From assembly GCA_029204225.1 (NCBI GenBank), contig CM055109.1, positions 25,480,723 to 25,544,722 of the forward strand: 64,000 nucleotides of DNA, written 5' to 3'. A program made the translations under genes and the position numbers. Shown one piece after another: positions 45,301 to 53,428 of the stretch. Position 1 is the first letter of the stretch, and each line of letters opens with the position of its first letter. The notes below the pieces were generated by a model. That model saw nothing but the letters and a program-made list of their open reading frames with translations, searched no databases and was not told where the DNA came from. The DNA is from Diphasiastrum complanatum. Its lineage: Eukaryota > Streptophyta > Lycopodiopsida > Lycopodiales > Lycopodiaceae.

Positions 45301-47361
45301 CCTTCACCGATCTTGAAGATTTGAGCATCTACCCTGTCGTGGCCCTGTTGTATTCCCTCAAGCTAGCTCCAAAGCTGCTCCTGTGAATGATTCCAAACCA
45401 TTCCCTGAGAATACACTGAGATGCGAACTCCAAAGCCACGATCAAGTCCCTCACATGACGTGTCATGCCAATATCTTTCCAAGTGAACCTGTGAGATCTT
45501 CCATGGCCCAAACCAAACGATTTGCACTTTGCCATCACTGGGATCTGCATCCCTGATGCAATACTAATACGGCAAATTGACTTGACTTACCCAGAATAGG
45601 CTATTGAAGTGTATCTCCTCGACGACAATCCTAACACACTGCTCCGCAGCTAATTTGACTTGATTTGAATTGACGTACCAACTGCAAAATCTGCAAAACA
45701 TCACACTGACCACTCGCCACGAGTCTCCAAAGTGTGATCGCTGACCCATTCTTCATCTCCCGCATGTCCCACACACAGTTTGTCCAATGCAAGTCCACTA
45801 TCCTGCCCAATGGCTTCCAACCGGCACCACCTCGCACTTCTATCACCCGTGACCGCCAAAATGTGTATACCTTCAAGCCCAATCTCTCCCTCGACCGAGA
45901 AATTTCTAAGTCGCAGATGTGTGTGTCAATGCAGCTATCACCTGACTCGACACTGCCACTGCCGATCATGCCTGTGAAAGCGTTCCCCCAAATGTCACCC
46001 GACATTGGTCAGTTCTAACTCCAAAAGTTGAACTTGATCACGAGAATTTTCCACTCGTAACCTGCATACCATGCCGACCTCTCACCTGTGATTGCTTGGG
46101 CTTTAGGTTCCTGGCTATTCATTTGACAGTATACCTTATGCATTGGGTGCTTGGGCCCCTATTGGCATGACTTGGCCTTTGGTCACTTTGTGGTGGTCAT
46201 TGTTGTGTCTCCAACCCCAACTCATAAACTGGAGTGCCTTAAACCATAGTATAGATAGGCCTGTGTTGGATTCAGCTTCTTAGTATAAGATTGACATAAG
46301 ACACATTCAACTTATGATTAGCAGGTCCTAGGATTTGACATCATTCTATCATTGGTTTTCAGTCTATGTTAATACATTTTGCAGTATTAGCTCTCTCGAT
46401 TATAGTATGGGAATGTTCTTTTTGGGCATGAAAACATAATTTCAAAAAGTCTTTTATTTTGCTGTGGACCATTTGACCTGCAAGTTATCATTATTCATCT
46501 TGCTATTTGGACTAGTTTGAACTGTAGGAAAAAAAATTATGATGCAAGATACTATCAATGGCTAAGCAACTGAGCTGCGATGCTTATATGTGCTCTTTTG
46601 CTACTGTATCACGTCGTGAAATCTTTGTTCAAACAAATTTACTTTGGACTTTGATGCTTTGTGCAGGCAATTTATATTCTGCATCCTACGCTAGGTTTGA
46701 AAGCAACTATTTTAGCCCTGCAAGTGCTTGTAGACCAAGAGGTAAATTGAATCAAACCTATTTTACTGGGTTATGAAGGAAAGTTCAAGCCCTAAACTCT
46801 ATAGAGTAATATTGGAGTTCTTTGCTCTGCCTTGTGATATTTGATACCTTGTTCGTATAAACTGATATAGATCTCTTTGCAGGTGTGGAAGAAGGTCGTG
46901 TACGTTGAAAGGTTGCTTGAGCTTTTTAAATTTGTTCCTAGGGAGCAGCTGACGATTCCTGATTTTGTTTTCCAGTGAGAAAATGACCTCAAGCTGAAAT
47001 TCGTCCGTTTTTATAATATCTTGTAATAAAACATTGAATACGGCATAACTATTTGTAACAAATTTGATATATTCTGAGCATAGAGTTGTATTGTACTAAA
47101 TGGGTTTGCTCTGAACGAGTTTCATATGGAATACACTTATTTGTTTATTTTTTGGTCGGGATATTAAAGAAAAAAATTGAATTTAAATTTTGTTTTGTGT
47201 GTACAGATTGGAACGAACCTACAGCGCAAAATTGTTCGGACTAGGTGTGTGTGATTCTGACGTTTGCTGCATTGGCATGCAGGCATGATCTTGAAGTCAA
47301 TGGGGATAAGGCTTTAGGGCTTGGTCCAAGTGATGGGGTAATTGGTAACCGGAGCAGGTAG
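18114..47361 (+). CDS. GDAP2: GDAP2-like macro domain + CRAL-TRIO protein (14 exons)
   Basis: Exons read by eye with GT-AG borders: 18114-18431, 20560-20637, 20721-20776, 20872-20991, 21115-21185, 21289-21382, 21522-21731, 21840-22088, 22502-22610, 37542-37609, 38182-38251, 46667-46741, 46883-46974, 47283-47361. Phases join without a stop and give 562 codons plus TAG. Residues about 75-250 form a macro (Appr-1''-p processing/ADP-ribose-binding) domain and about 398-545 a divergent CRAL-TRIO/Sec14-like domain. This is the order of animal GDAP2 and of the plant family that includes Arabidopsis At1g69340. The family is expected to bind ADP-ribose through the macro domain and possibly lipid through the Sec14-like domain; its plant role is poorly known. 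There is no signal peptide or membrane span, so it is probably cytosolic. The start codon is the first in-frame ATG of a Gly-rich N-terminus. The intron-7 donor (GTCACT) is weak. Introns 9 and 11 are very large and full of transposons. Confidence 0.9.
18432..20559. other. Intron 1 with (GA)n microsatellite
   Basis: The intron holds a 59-base pure GA tract at 18714-18772 and a short TG/GA tract at 18459-18482. An open coding-like stretch at 18579-18710 precedes the tract ([18 protein letters not shown], vaguely like a retroelement RNase H end), but it is too short to call. The rest is AT-rich with no recognised gene. Confidence 0.6.
23367..23494. repeat. (TA)n tract and GC-rich hairpin at hAT flank
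   Basis: A (TA)n tract runs from about 23367 to 23429. It is followed by a GC-rich block in which cgtccgaccccg (23465-23476) and cggggtcggacg (23481-23492) are perfect inverted repeats with a 4-base loop. A second palindrome, ggacgcgtcc, lies at about 23523. This block stands just outside the homologous part of the left hAT copy. Confidence 0.7.
23560..25900 (+). pseudogene. hAT transposase copy 1 (BED finger, DUF659)
   Basis: The ATG at 24047 follows a GA tract. Residues start [20 protein letters not shown] and CPFCRK, a BED-type zinc finger, with TAG at 24122 where copy 3 has CAG. A long Ala/Pro/Thr-rich segment follows (24290-24600), then FYDLNLPF and the DUF659 domain ([29 protein letters not shown]). 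The exon ends at about 25060 (CAG|GTATAA). Exon 2 (about 25158-25415) has [10 protein letters not shown] and [18 protein letters not shown], and exon 3 (25506-25838) has [11 protein letters not shown] and [20 protein letters not shown]. The C-terminal dimerisation part is missing because an inverted copy begins at about 25885. A one-base frameshift near 24700 and the TAG make it inactive. Transposase of this type moves hAT DNA by cut and paste. Confidence 0.88.
25880..27790 (-). pseudogene. hAT transposase copy 2, inverted and internally deleted
   Basis: On the - strand it repeats copy 1: leader with telomere-like repeats and CA/CT tracts (27790-27300), a damaged BED finger start ([10 protein letters not shown], then a shift), and a Pro/Ala-rich segment. 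The DUF659 exon is 26653-26285 ([21 protein letters not shown] for the usual W in the first motif). The next exon at 26179-25868 joins [15 protein letters not shown] directly to [21 protein letters not shown]. The exons between TDNASNC and ATRWYV are therefore deleted relative to copies 1 and 3. It ends at the junction with copy 1. It is non-coding as a transposase. Confidence 0.85.
27340..27370. repeat. Telomere-type repeats (CCCTAAA)n in hAT leader
   Basis: About four CCCTAAA units stand in the leader of hAT copy 2. Copy 1 has two to three TTTAGGG units at about 23933-23951, and copy 3 has degenerate ones at about 36376-36392. They are a shared part of the element's 5' leader. Confidence 0.8.
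27791..27872. repeat. 36-bp near-perfect inverted repeat (hairpin)
   Basis: Arms 27791-27826 and 27837-27872 are reverse complements with one mismatch (a/g near the outer end), separated by a 10-base TA-rich loop. The arm starts gcgcgtccgc and includes atccgcttcctta. It lies exactly at the outer end of hAT copy 2. Confidence 0.9.
27905..28050. repeat. hAT 3'-region segment, copy a
   Basis: This segment matches 29318-29463 in the same orientation (blocks aaccatttctaact, ccattcaaatttcaca, ccacgataaatt-gccatgaca, gatgcca-tgtacatgatg). The second copy lies just downstream of the hAT copy 3 stop codon, so this one marks the 3' end of another, mostly lost, - strand hAT copy. Confidence 0.7.
28061..28610. 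repeat. 112-bp tandem repeat, about five units
   Basis: Units begin with agggaaccac at 28061, 28172, 28284, 28396 and 28508, giving a period of 111-112 bases. The inner units are nearly identical; the last is diverged after 'actactatg'. As 112 is not a multiple of three, the apparent peptide repeats in each frame are artefacts. Confidence 0.9.
28611..29317. other. Unassigned intronic sequence
   Basis: 28620-28960 is GC-richer and lacks a recognised domain. It is followed by GT/GATG-rich low-complexity sequence (29040-29200) and a (TC)n tract (29279-29302). I see no supported gene. Confidence 0.4.
29318..29463. repeat. hAT 3'-region segment, copy b
   Basis: Direct-orientation relative of 27905-28050; see there. 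It is the 3' untranslated part of hAT copy 3 (- strand). Confidence 0.7.
29480..29822 (-). pseudogene. hAT copy 3, C-terminal dimerisation part
   Basis: Read on the - strand, [13 protein letters not shown] (about 29820-29785) is followed by a donor (CAG|GTATGTT), a short intron, and then [20 protein letters not shown] (about 29685-29625). Together these are the hAT family C-terminal dimerisation signature (Leu-Ser-Gln block, then C-E-R-NWS-F--IH). The frame ends [10 protein letters not shown]-stop at 29480. The matching upstream part ([11 protein letters not shown]) is on the far side of the copia insertion, at about 35200-35150. Confidence 0.88.
29828..30217 (-). repeat. Copia 3' LTR (element sense)
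   Basis: 390 bp, TGTCAAATTCC...TTTCAACA. It is nearly identical to 34755-35144; differences seen are a/c near 'cttgcta-ttctag', a/g near 'cccacatg-gtcc' and c/g near 'tata-aagcc'. Confidence 0.95.
30212..31900 (-). pseudogene. Copia reverse transcriptase and RNase H
   Basis: A long open frame (start of the open stretch 32002) carries [49 protein letters not shown] (first catalytic Asp), [12 protein letters not shown] and [13 protein letters not shown] (YVDD catalytic pair). [18 protein letters not shown] and the RNase H segment follow: [48 protein letters not shown] and [12 protein letters not shown]. It copies element RNA and removes the template. This domain pair looks intact; the defect is the frame break to integrase near 31890. 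The stop lies about at the LTR edge. Confidence 0.95.
30218..30232 (-). promoter_or_regulatory. Copia polypurine tract
   Basis: On the - strand CATTGAGGGGGGG directly precedes the LTR TG. It is the usual plus-strand priming site. Confidence 0.85.
31870..33560 (-). pseudogene. Copia zinc knuckle, protease and integrase
   Basis: In order on the - strand there is [14 protein letters not shown] (CCHC knuckle, about 33560-33510) and [11 protein letters not shown] (protease, with NSGAS in place of the usual DSGAS, about 33370). [116 protein letters not shown] and [18 protein letters not shown] follow. Integrase would insert the cDNA. The loss of the protease Asp and a frameshift near 33327 point to inactivity, unless that base is a sequence error. 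Confidence 0.92.
33560..34331 (-). pseudogene. Copia gag
   Basis: I take [20 protein letters not shown] at 34331 as the start, because the upstream Met at 34379 lacks family resemblance. [40 protein letters not shown] and [19 protein letters not shown] are the UBN2-type copia gag blocks of the capsid. A Lys-rich tail precedes the zinc knuckle. A single-base change near 33575 sends the frame to a stop just at the knuckle. Confidence 0.9.
34741..34754 (-). promoter_or_regulatory. Copia primer-binding site
   Basis: On the - strand TGGTATCAGAGCAG, complementary to initiator tRNA-Met, directly follows the 5' LTR. Confidence 0.9.
34755..35144 (-). repeat. Copia 5' LTR (element sense)
   Basis: 390 bp, partner of 29828-30217, followed on the + strand by the target duplication TGGCT. 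Confidence 0.95.
35150..36313 (-). pseudogene. hAT copy 3, BED finger to pre-dimerisation part, internally deleted
   Basis: The start codon at 36313 follows a long CT (GA on this strand) tract. It reads [20 protein letters not shown], then [20 protein letters not shown] with an intact BED-like finger, and a Pro/Thr/Ala-rich region. Near 35845 the frame jumps from the Pro/Ser-rich part straight to [20 protein letters not shown], so DUF659 and the TDNASN exon are deleted compared with copy 1. A donor after LDPAR (about 35643, GTATAAC) leads to ATRWYVIV and [15 protein letters not shown], and the segment ends with [11 protein letters not shown] at the copia insertion site. Confidence 0.88.
36314..36600. 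repeat. (CT)n, (TTAA)n and hairpins flanking hAT copy 3
   Basis: A pure CT tract runs from 36314 to 36373. A (TAAT)n-like run lies at 36446-36470, and a perfect 12-bp inverted repeat (gaaccgtaccac 36490-36501 with gtggtacggttc 36514-36525) is followed by further ACGGTTC motifs to 36570. A (TA)n-like run ends the block near 36582. Confidence 0.75.
37542..47361 (+). CDS. GDAP2: GDAP2-like gene, exons 10-14 (CRAL-TRIO part)
   Basis: Exon 10 (68 nt) encodes [20 protein letters not shown], and exon 11 (70 nt) [20 protein letters not shown]. Exon 12 (75 nt) encodes [20 protein letters not shown], exon 13 (92 nt) [20 protein letters not shown] and [10 protein letters not shown], and exon 14 HDLEVNG followed by a short non-conserved tail ending GVIGNRSR-stop. 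Each has consensus pyrimidine-AG acceptors (tgtgcag, ttgcag) and GTAAG/GTGAG/GTATT-type donors. The C-terminal tail differs from the wording I associate with angiosperm members after HDLEVNG, so either this lineage has its own end or the last exon choice is wrong. Confidence 0.85.
39149..40578. mobile_element. Outer TIR element (8-bp TSD CTATCAAC)
   Basis: It begins CATAGTTGCA and ends TGCAACTATG, flanked by CTATCAAC at 39141-39148 and 40579-40586. The subterminal zones are rich in acgcgtttc and its reverse complement gaaacgcg. The shared interior has 'aaaaatagcttatggctgaaatttttttaggg' and 'gttttgaatttttatccttga'. No ORF is visible. Eight-bp duplications fit the hAT superfamily; I would call it a hAT-type MITE. 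About half its length is the inner copy. Confidence 0.8.
39698..40329. mobile_element. Inner TIR element nested in the outer one (TSD GCTAGAGG)
   Basis: CATAGTTGCAC at 39698 and GTGCAACTATG ending at 40329 are perfect 11-bp terminal inverted repeats. GCTAGAGG flanks both sides (39690-39697, 40330-40337). It has the same interior as the outer element, so a second copy of the family inserted into the first. It includes GC-rich 'ggggggcaacgcccccc'-type runs at about 39940-39985. Confidence 0.85.
41445..41522 (+). pseudogene. LINE reverse transcriptase scrap
   Basis: It reads [20 protein letters not shown] then [18 protein letters not shown] is the hallmark of plant non-LTR (LINE) RT just before its catalytic block. 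Only about 26 residues remain; the sequence then changes at CATAGTTGCA (41516), which looks like a terminus of the 39-kb TIR family. Confidence 0.8.
41741..41753 (+). promoter_or_regulatory. Copia primer-binding site
   Basis: GGGTATCAGAGCC follows an LTR-like end (ttaaCA at 41740). One base differs from the TGGTATCAGAGC consensus. The 5' LTR itself is too diverged or disrupted to delimit. Confidence 0.7.
42334..43120 (+). pseudogene. Copia gag (RT-less family)
   Basis: The blocks [74 protein letters not shown] and [20 protein letters not shown] continue into a Lys/Ser-rich stretch and the knuckle [14 protein letters not shown] (about 43072-43113). A TAG at about 42559 and a frame change near 42800 break it. 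The same residues recur in the copies at 55 kb and 58 kb, so these belong to one family. Confidence 0.9.
43121..44731 (+). pseudogene. Copia protease and integrase without RT
   Basis: [20 protein letters not shown] is the protease with its DSGAS motif (about 43220). [60 protein letters not shown], the variant [29 protein letters not shown] and [12 protein letters not shown]-type integrase tail follow in several frames. After the [20 protein letters not shown] linker the sequence passes within about 270 bases to a polypurine tract and LTR. RT and RNase H are absent, not merely mutated. Multiple frameshifts make it dead. Confidence 0.88.
44904..45330 (+). repeat. Copia polypurine tract and 3' LTR start
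   Basis: AAGGAGGG (44904-44911) precedes TGTTGGAAATAATAAATG at 44912. The LTR runs through 'ggaaggttctag' repeats. Its right end is unsure; homology with the 5' side could not be fixed. Confidence 0.6.
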
Positions 47362-48434
47362 GCTTTCATTTGCAAAAAAGGTGGCTTTGTGAGAGAACCT
47401 TTATGGTCTGCGTGCATGGGGGTGGGAAGCTGATTCTTTTCAAGCCCTCTGATTGGTGAATTCAGCCTCAGAATGTGAAAGTGATTCAGATTAATTGCAA
47501 GGGGTATGCTGAAAAGGATATTCGTAACTTTTCTTGGTGCTTGATCCATTTATTGTTTGCATTTAGGAAATTCTTTCTGGTGTTTCTGCCCTTTCAGCAG
47601 TCTGATGTACATTAACAAATAAGTAGAATAAGGTTTCCCAACTGCCTCATTTTTTGCGTTCTTGAGCTATTTGGGCAAATTGAGCTTCTAGTGTAAACTT
47701 AAGAGCTAGCGATGATGTAAAGGATTGCCTTTGGTTTCTTGGTGTCCATAGTACATACCTTGACCTAGCATATTGTGTTTTTGTACATGAGAAGGATTTT
47801 TTTTGGATTTCTAATGCAATCTTGCATTGATAGTTGAGGGATGCTTGCAATCACACTTTTACCAGTAAATGTTGAACTGCTCAGTACATGTGTAGGGTGT
47901 ATGGACTGTTCCCTATGTGCATAGAAGGCAGGAATGAAAAAAATTTGAGGTAAAAAATAAAAGAATAATGCTCCAAACAATAAAAAATGGATATCTATGG
48001 AATACGTACAAAGCAATGTTCTGTAAGCTACTACAAAACTATGTCTCTGACACACTATACACATTTGTTGGTAATTGCATGACTTACTAGAATTTATGAA
48101 GTATTTGTTAGTTTGTTCTTACAAAAATAAAAGATGACATATTTGGTTGGTGGTACATTGATGAAATGAAGGCTGCAAATTTTTAACCTTGAACATCCTT
48201 AAATCAAGTTTGGGTGTTGAAGTGAAGGAGCGTATTCCAAACTGCACCTGCAATAGCAGGTGTGCCATTGCAGGTGTGAAGGATACTCTCCTCCGCTAGG
48301 TTTCCTTAATTGATGAAGCAAAATTTGAGTCTCAGTTTATGCTCATGATATAAAGATAAATGGCTAGTGAGGAACATTAGTTTGACAAAATATACATTTA
48401 TTTTTGTGTCCGTTACAGTTGGTCAGCAAATCAC
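47362..48434. other. 3' flank of the GDAP2-like gene
   Basis: The 3' UTR should start here. No clean AATAAA could be assigned; candidate AT-rich signals lie near 47615-47630 and 47945-47970. A TAATAAAA motif at about 47022, inside intron 13, could give premature polyadenylation. There is no other gene. Confidence 0.4.
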
Positions 48435-48992
48435 TTATGAGAGACATTGTGATTGGTGGTAAATTTTATGATAAAACGAAAGGTTTTCAAAGTCTTGGAA
48501 GTAGATTATTGAAGTAAGAAATTCATACGATGTTTCAAATTTATCGCTATGAGTGTGAGACAAGCTATGAAGAAAATTATATGGAGCTTTTGTGGAAGTG
48601 GAACATGATAAAATTAAATAGTTTCCCACGAGCCTTGGTTCTTTTTTCCCCATCTTACAGTAATACATTAATACTAAGAAAATGTTTAGATCTTGGAGTA
48701 TCATCAATGGCTCTACCATGTGTTTCAGGTTTAGATCAGAAGAAGAGATTACAAGAAAGATGATTTGCCCATCTACATAAGTAAGATTGATCATTGTTGC
48801 TAGTTCCTTCTTTACGATGCTCATGGAATGCGGTACAATAAAGCTAAATATGGACTTTGTCGAATGAGGGATCTTGGAGGTTTTCTCTACTTCTTGATGA
48901 TGGATGATTGGAGGAACCAGGCTACTAGTTCCTAAAATAGTAAGAAAGTGGTGTAACTTTTGCAAACGAAGTTTTTTTTTTTGTAATCTCAT
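48435..48992 (-). pseudogene. Unrecognised 185-codon open frame
   Basis: An open - strand frame with even amino-acid use includes KELATMINLTYVDGQIIFLV and HMVEPLMILQDLNIFLVLMY. I know no matching family. It could be a decayed transposon or host exon fragment, or a chance frame in AT-rich DNA; there are no splice or neighbour clues. Confidence 0.25.
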
Positions 48993-48999
48993 AACATAT

Positions 49000-50630
49000 T
49001 GTAAAATTGATACAAGTGATAGTGAAGCATTCTATATGGACACTAACCTCAATAACAATGGAATATAATTGTTAAGTCTTTTGGGAAGCATATGGATAAA
49101 GAAAAGAATAAAGAAAAGAGGACAACTCTTTAAGAAGAAGAAAATAAATCTCTAAGGAAAAACCTGAATTGGATTTGAGTGAGAATTTGAAAATATGCAA
49201 ATCTCAACTTAGGCCAATATTGGAAGCCAAATTAAATGTTCGACTAAAATCAAATTGTGGCTGTCACATGTGTGGAACTAGCAAGAAAGGACCAAATTAA
49301 TATTTCCAATCATCTTTCATTGTTTGGTCAACCTAGATTGCAATTCTATTTGTTAAGTGTTAGAGTAATAATTGAATCTAGACCTTAGATGTGAATAGAT
49401 GGCTAACATTAAATACAATGTTTGTCATGATTTCAAATGGAATTTTTGATGTGAAATTGTGTGATAATATATTTTTGAACCGATACAAGCGTCGAAAGTT
49501 ATATCGAAACAACATCGTTCGAGTTTGACAATCGTAAAATACGTTGGAATTTGACAACTAATTGAATTTAGATAGTCGAAGCACATTGCGACTCAATCGA
49601 TGTAAATGCCACGTGGTCGTTGGATTTTGGTGGTCGAGATGGCCATTGAAATTTGACACACTTCCAATACTATGCAACCATGTGTAGACTAGGTGTTATG
49701 CAGTTTGTACATCCATCTGATATATTTTAAGGTCTTATGTTGCTACAATTGCCAAAGCACTTTGACTCAACCAACAACAAGCGGGATATGAGAATTGGAA
49801 CATTCGATTCACAACATAAAGTAGAAACAACATCAGCCATTTGAAAAATGTAGACTATTTTAAAATATGTATGAATGTATAGAAATATTTTTGCAGGTAT
49901 ATCTACTTTAGCATCTAAAATTAGCATGTTTGTAGATTTTGCTAAAATTTTTTGCACTAGGTGTAGAAACATTTATAAGGATTTCGAATCTATGGGTAGA
50001 TTTGAGATTGGATCATCAAATCTAATGTTTTGATCTAGTTTTTAGGTGGCAAAAAAGTGGTTTTTTTTAAGGTTTGGTCAAATATCAAAACATGGAGAGG
50101 AGGGTAGATCTTGTGATTATGTAAGAGTGTAAGGGTCAAGTTGTGATCTCATTGAGTTTCTAGAACAAGGAAGAGTCCATATTTAAGTGTACAACCTTGG
50201 TGAATCTCTAGATGTCAATTTCTTCAAATTGTTCAACTAGTCAAGATTGGTGGAAAACGAGGACATAGATTGGTATCGAACATATAAAATCCAATCCAAC
50301 TCTTAAGGTTAGAGTCTTTGGATTTGAGGGAGTCCAATAGGGGTGTTTGGATGTGATTTTTGAGTGTTTTGATTCAGTTTTTGTGAGCCTTAATTTTTGT
50401 GATCTAGACGAGGTTCAATTTCCAAGGTGATTAGATTTTGGCCACAAAATCAGTTTGTAGAGTCATTTCCCTAGTACAAGAAGATTTTTGGGTGAAGATT
50501 GATTTTGAGATTTGTGATCAAGATCTTTTTAGTTTTTTTATTTGTTCAAATCTAGTTTCTTGAGGGTCACAAAATCAAATTTTAGAATTATTTCACAAGA
50601 GTGTACTTTGTGTACAAGTATTTCCTCATC
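49000..50630. repeat. Possible copia LTR and leader
   Basis: A PBS-like TGGTATCGAACA lies at about 50270, 360 bases before the gag start at 50631, the same spacing style as the 42-kb copy. The stretch before it should contain the LTR but I could not delimit it. No coding sequence is seen. Confidence 0.35.
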
Positions 50631-51060
50631 ATGGCATCAATAGGAGCTACCTATTTGAGGCAAGTAAAAGATTCAAGTGCTACTTTTGTGGTAAAAGAGG
50701 GCATTTTGGCAAAGAAGTGCTTCAAAATGAAGGAGACACAAGGCAAACAATTAAATCAAGTTCAATAAATTGGTAAGAGTGACCTTGCGGAGTCACTTAT
50801 GGTCTCGAGCTTCAAAGGTGAGGATGAGCCTTGGTGGATAGATAGTGGGGCTATCTCCCACATGAGAGTCACATGACAAGTCACAGAGAGTATTTCTCTC
50901 AAGTCTTATCTTTTGTTGGGTCCAAGAAATTAATTCTTGATTCAAATGGTTATGAATTCAAGATTAAGGGAGAGGGGTTAGGTCATATGTTTCTTGGATG
51001 TAGCAAGAAAGCCAAGTAGCTTGAAGGTGTTCCTTATGTTTCTAGCATAACATGAATTTG
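50631..51060 (+). pseudogene. Copia deletion derivative: gag start joined to zinc knuckle and protease
   Basis: MASIGATYL at 50631 matches the gag N-terminus of the 55- and 58-kb copies. It is followed at once, in another frame, by FKCYFCGKRGHFGK (zinc knuckle) and then DEPWWIDSGAISHM (protease) at about 50822-50865. Nearly all of gag is deleted between the N-terminus and the knuckle. Homology fades around 51000. Confidence 0.75.
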
Positions 51061-52700
51061 TAGAGTCTATTTTGGGATGATTGTCCAACCTATTTTCATT
51101 CATCCATTGTCAAAGTCACAATTAGTGAATGAATTCAACTATATGTATCAAAAACCAATAATGCACCTACCTCTATCAAATATAAGCAACATGGCAACTT
51201 GATCATACTTTCTCTTATTAGTAAATGATTGTAATTGGAATAACAATTTGATTCAGCAACAATTTCTTAACATTGGTGAAGTCATTTGGAATGAAGTCTC
51301 TCATGAGTATTTCCTTGGCCACTTCATTTTCTATCTTTTTATCGTTCAACCGCAAGAAATAATTACTAGGTTCCTAACAACTTAAATTTTGTGTTGAGAT
51401 TGAACCTCTGCAACCTCATGAGAATGACTTCCCACATGAATCACCAATTTGGTGTATGTTATATTAGAAGGGATGAGGTAGTCCATTCTGACATTGCAAG
51501 AAGCAACACAAGTTGGCTTTCTACCACAATAGAAACAACAAAATCCACCATGGTTTACCAGTTGTGGGAGAGGCTAGATGAACAATAGAGAAAGAGAGAG
51601 GGAGAGAAAGAGTCAGGGCTAAAGAGAATCAAATAATGAGAGAGAGGCTTTGCAGAAGAGAAGCAGAATGAAGAACATAAAAAGATAGAGGGAGAGAGAG
51701 TTGGGACGAGAGAGAGGCAAGGTGATGAGCAAATCAACCACCCTACTTATGCTTGTAAGCATTGTTTTGCCATCTCCTTCATTGTTTTTCCATCTCCATC
51801 ATCAATGTGTTCAAACAACTCGTTGCAAATTTATTTACTACCATTTTTAGAAAACTCTAACGTTGTAGAAAACTTTAATAGACATTCAAACAATCTTTAA
51901 AGACGAGTTTAATTCAATCCTTGAAAAATAAATTTTCTCTTTTTCAATACTTAAAAAATGTATGATAAAGTTAGCCAATGTAAACCATCTCCTTGTGACG
52001 TAGGAACTAGATTGTTTTGAGTCTACCCTTGTAGCTTTTTATGTTTGAGAGTCAATTTTTTTTACATCTATTGGTTTGAGAGTCTATTTTATTTTATTTT
52101 ATTTTTATGTTTAAGAGTCAATTCTTTTTATCTCTATTTGGTAATTGATTCATATGCAAATTTCTCGTGCCCAATATTGAAAAGTTACGTGATGAGATTG
52201 GTACATTTCATCAGTTGAGATGCATTTATATTTTTCATCTTGCTTTGTGTCTATAGTTAAAGCTTTTGATGTATTTATTTCATATGCATGGAATAATTGA
52301 AAAGAGGTCCATGCATAAAATTTTGCTTATGAATATGAAAAACAACCTCCTCTGAGATCATTGACTCAGAGGAGAGTTCGGAGTGTCGCAAGGGGTGTCG
52401 TTTGAAAAGATAAAAAATAAATGTTCATATCACATAGGACGATAGATAATGACTGCAAAATAGTGTCTGATAGAATTGCATGATGACACGTTAGATGAAG
52501 AGGATCTAGAGGAACCAAAAAAAATAGTGTAAAAAGAATGATCATGGCATGATACTTTCTAAGACCATGAATTTGTTGAGATTATCAAATCCACACCACT
52601 TCCACACATTCTTTTACGTAGGATTTTTATTCATGAGTGACAAAATTTTACAGCAAAATGAATCCCAATCAATCCTAACAGTGATGGAGGATGCACAAAT
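51061..52700. other. AT-rich sequence without recognised genes
   Basis: A GA-rich stretch runs from 51583 to 51720, and a short duplicated motif 'gagagtcaattttttttacatctatt / aagagtcaattctttttatctctatt' lies at about 52048-52140. There is no supported gene. Confidence 0.4.
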
Positions 52701-53325
52701 CAAAGCTCTAGATCCAAACTATGAGCTAGAATCAAGACTATTTACCAAAACTAGCTAATTTGACATTTAACTCCACAATGGCCACATAGATTTGATCAAA
52801 TACATAAAAGTAAAGTATAGCAAGCTTCTCATACATGTAATCAACTTCAGTACCTTTCAAAGCAAGTAATTAATGCATATAATCACTCACATCCAATAGC
52901 TATAACTCGCCATACAAAGACAATGTTGATAAAAGTGAAAAAACTCGATTTTTCTTCATATTTGGATGGAGATCCCATCATACATTTATAGATTTCAAGC
53001 TTGGATCTGAACGTTTTAGGGCATCTTTGTACTTATCATAACCTAACCCTAACATCTAACCTAATAAGTCATTGGATCCACCCTAATATGGGATCAAGAT
53101 CTCAAGATCCAAAAACAATGTAAAACATGCTATTTTTAGCTCCTAGAATTTCTCTAGCACACTTTGGTCTCATTTGAAAGATGCTATCACAATGTAATAT
53201 GAGGAATGAAGTCTTGGAAAAGCATCCTATGCTATTTGGCATGTGTGGCATCTATTTACATGGCCATCTTGCCAATTACAATGCATGTGACCAAAATTGG
53301 TCAAGCTAGAATTGTGAAATTTCAA
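52700..53325 (-). repeat. Diverged LTR end of an older - strand copia element
   Basis: 'ggtcaagctaga-ttg', then '...caaCACTCCTtacaatttagc-tgat' at about 53300-53350 matches the LTR end and adjoining internal purine tract of the gag-only element (54670-54715). This marks the 3' LTR border at about 53325. The left border was not found. The element it belongs to would extend right to about 59.2 kb or further. Confidence 0.45.
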
Positions 53326-53428
53326 CACTCCTTACAATTTAGCATGATGAGACTATCCTGCATCAATAATAATTACATGCATAAAAATAACATAATTAAC
53401 AGGTTCTTGATGTATGTAGTGAGTATGA

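Larger units (their letters stand above)
38252..46666. other. Intron 11, about 8.4 kb, with nested small elements and a copia copy
   Basis: The borders are CTACAG|GTATTT and TGTGCAG|GCAATT. Its contents are AT-rich sequence to 39148, two nested TIR elements (39149-40578), AT-rich sequence, a LINE scrap (41445), and an RT-less copia copy (up to about 45100). From 45100 to 46660 I see no gene. Open frames at 45329-46018 on both strands show no recognised domain. Confidence 0.8.

Noticed and set aside
45329-46018. Overlapping open frames on both strands in intron 11
   Set aside because: They lack domain motifs and splice context; probably chance frames in GC-richer repeat DNA.
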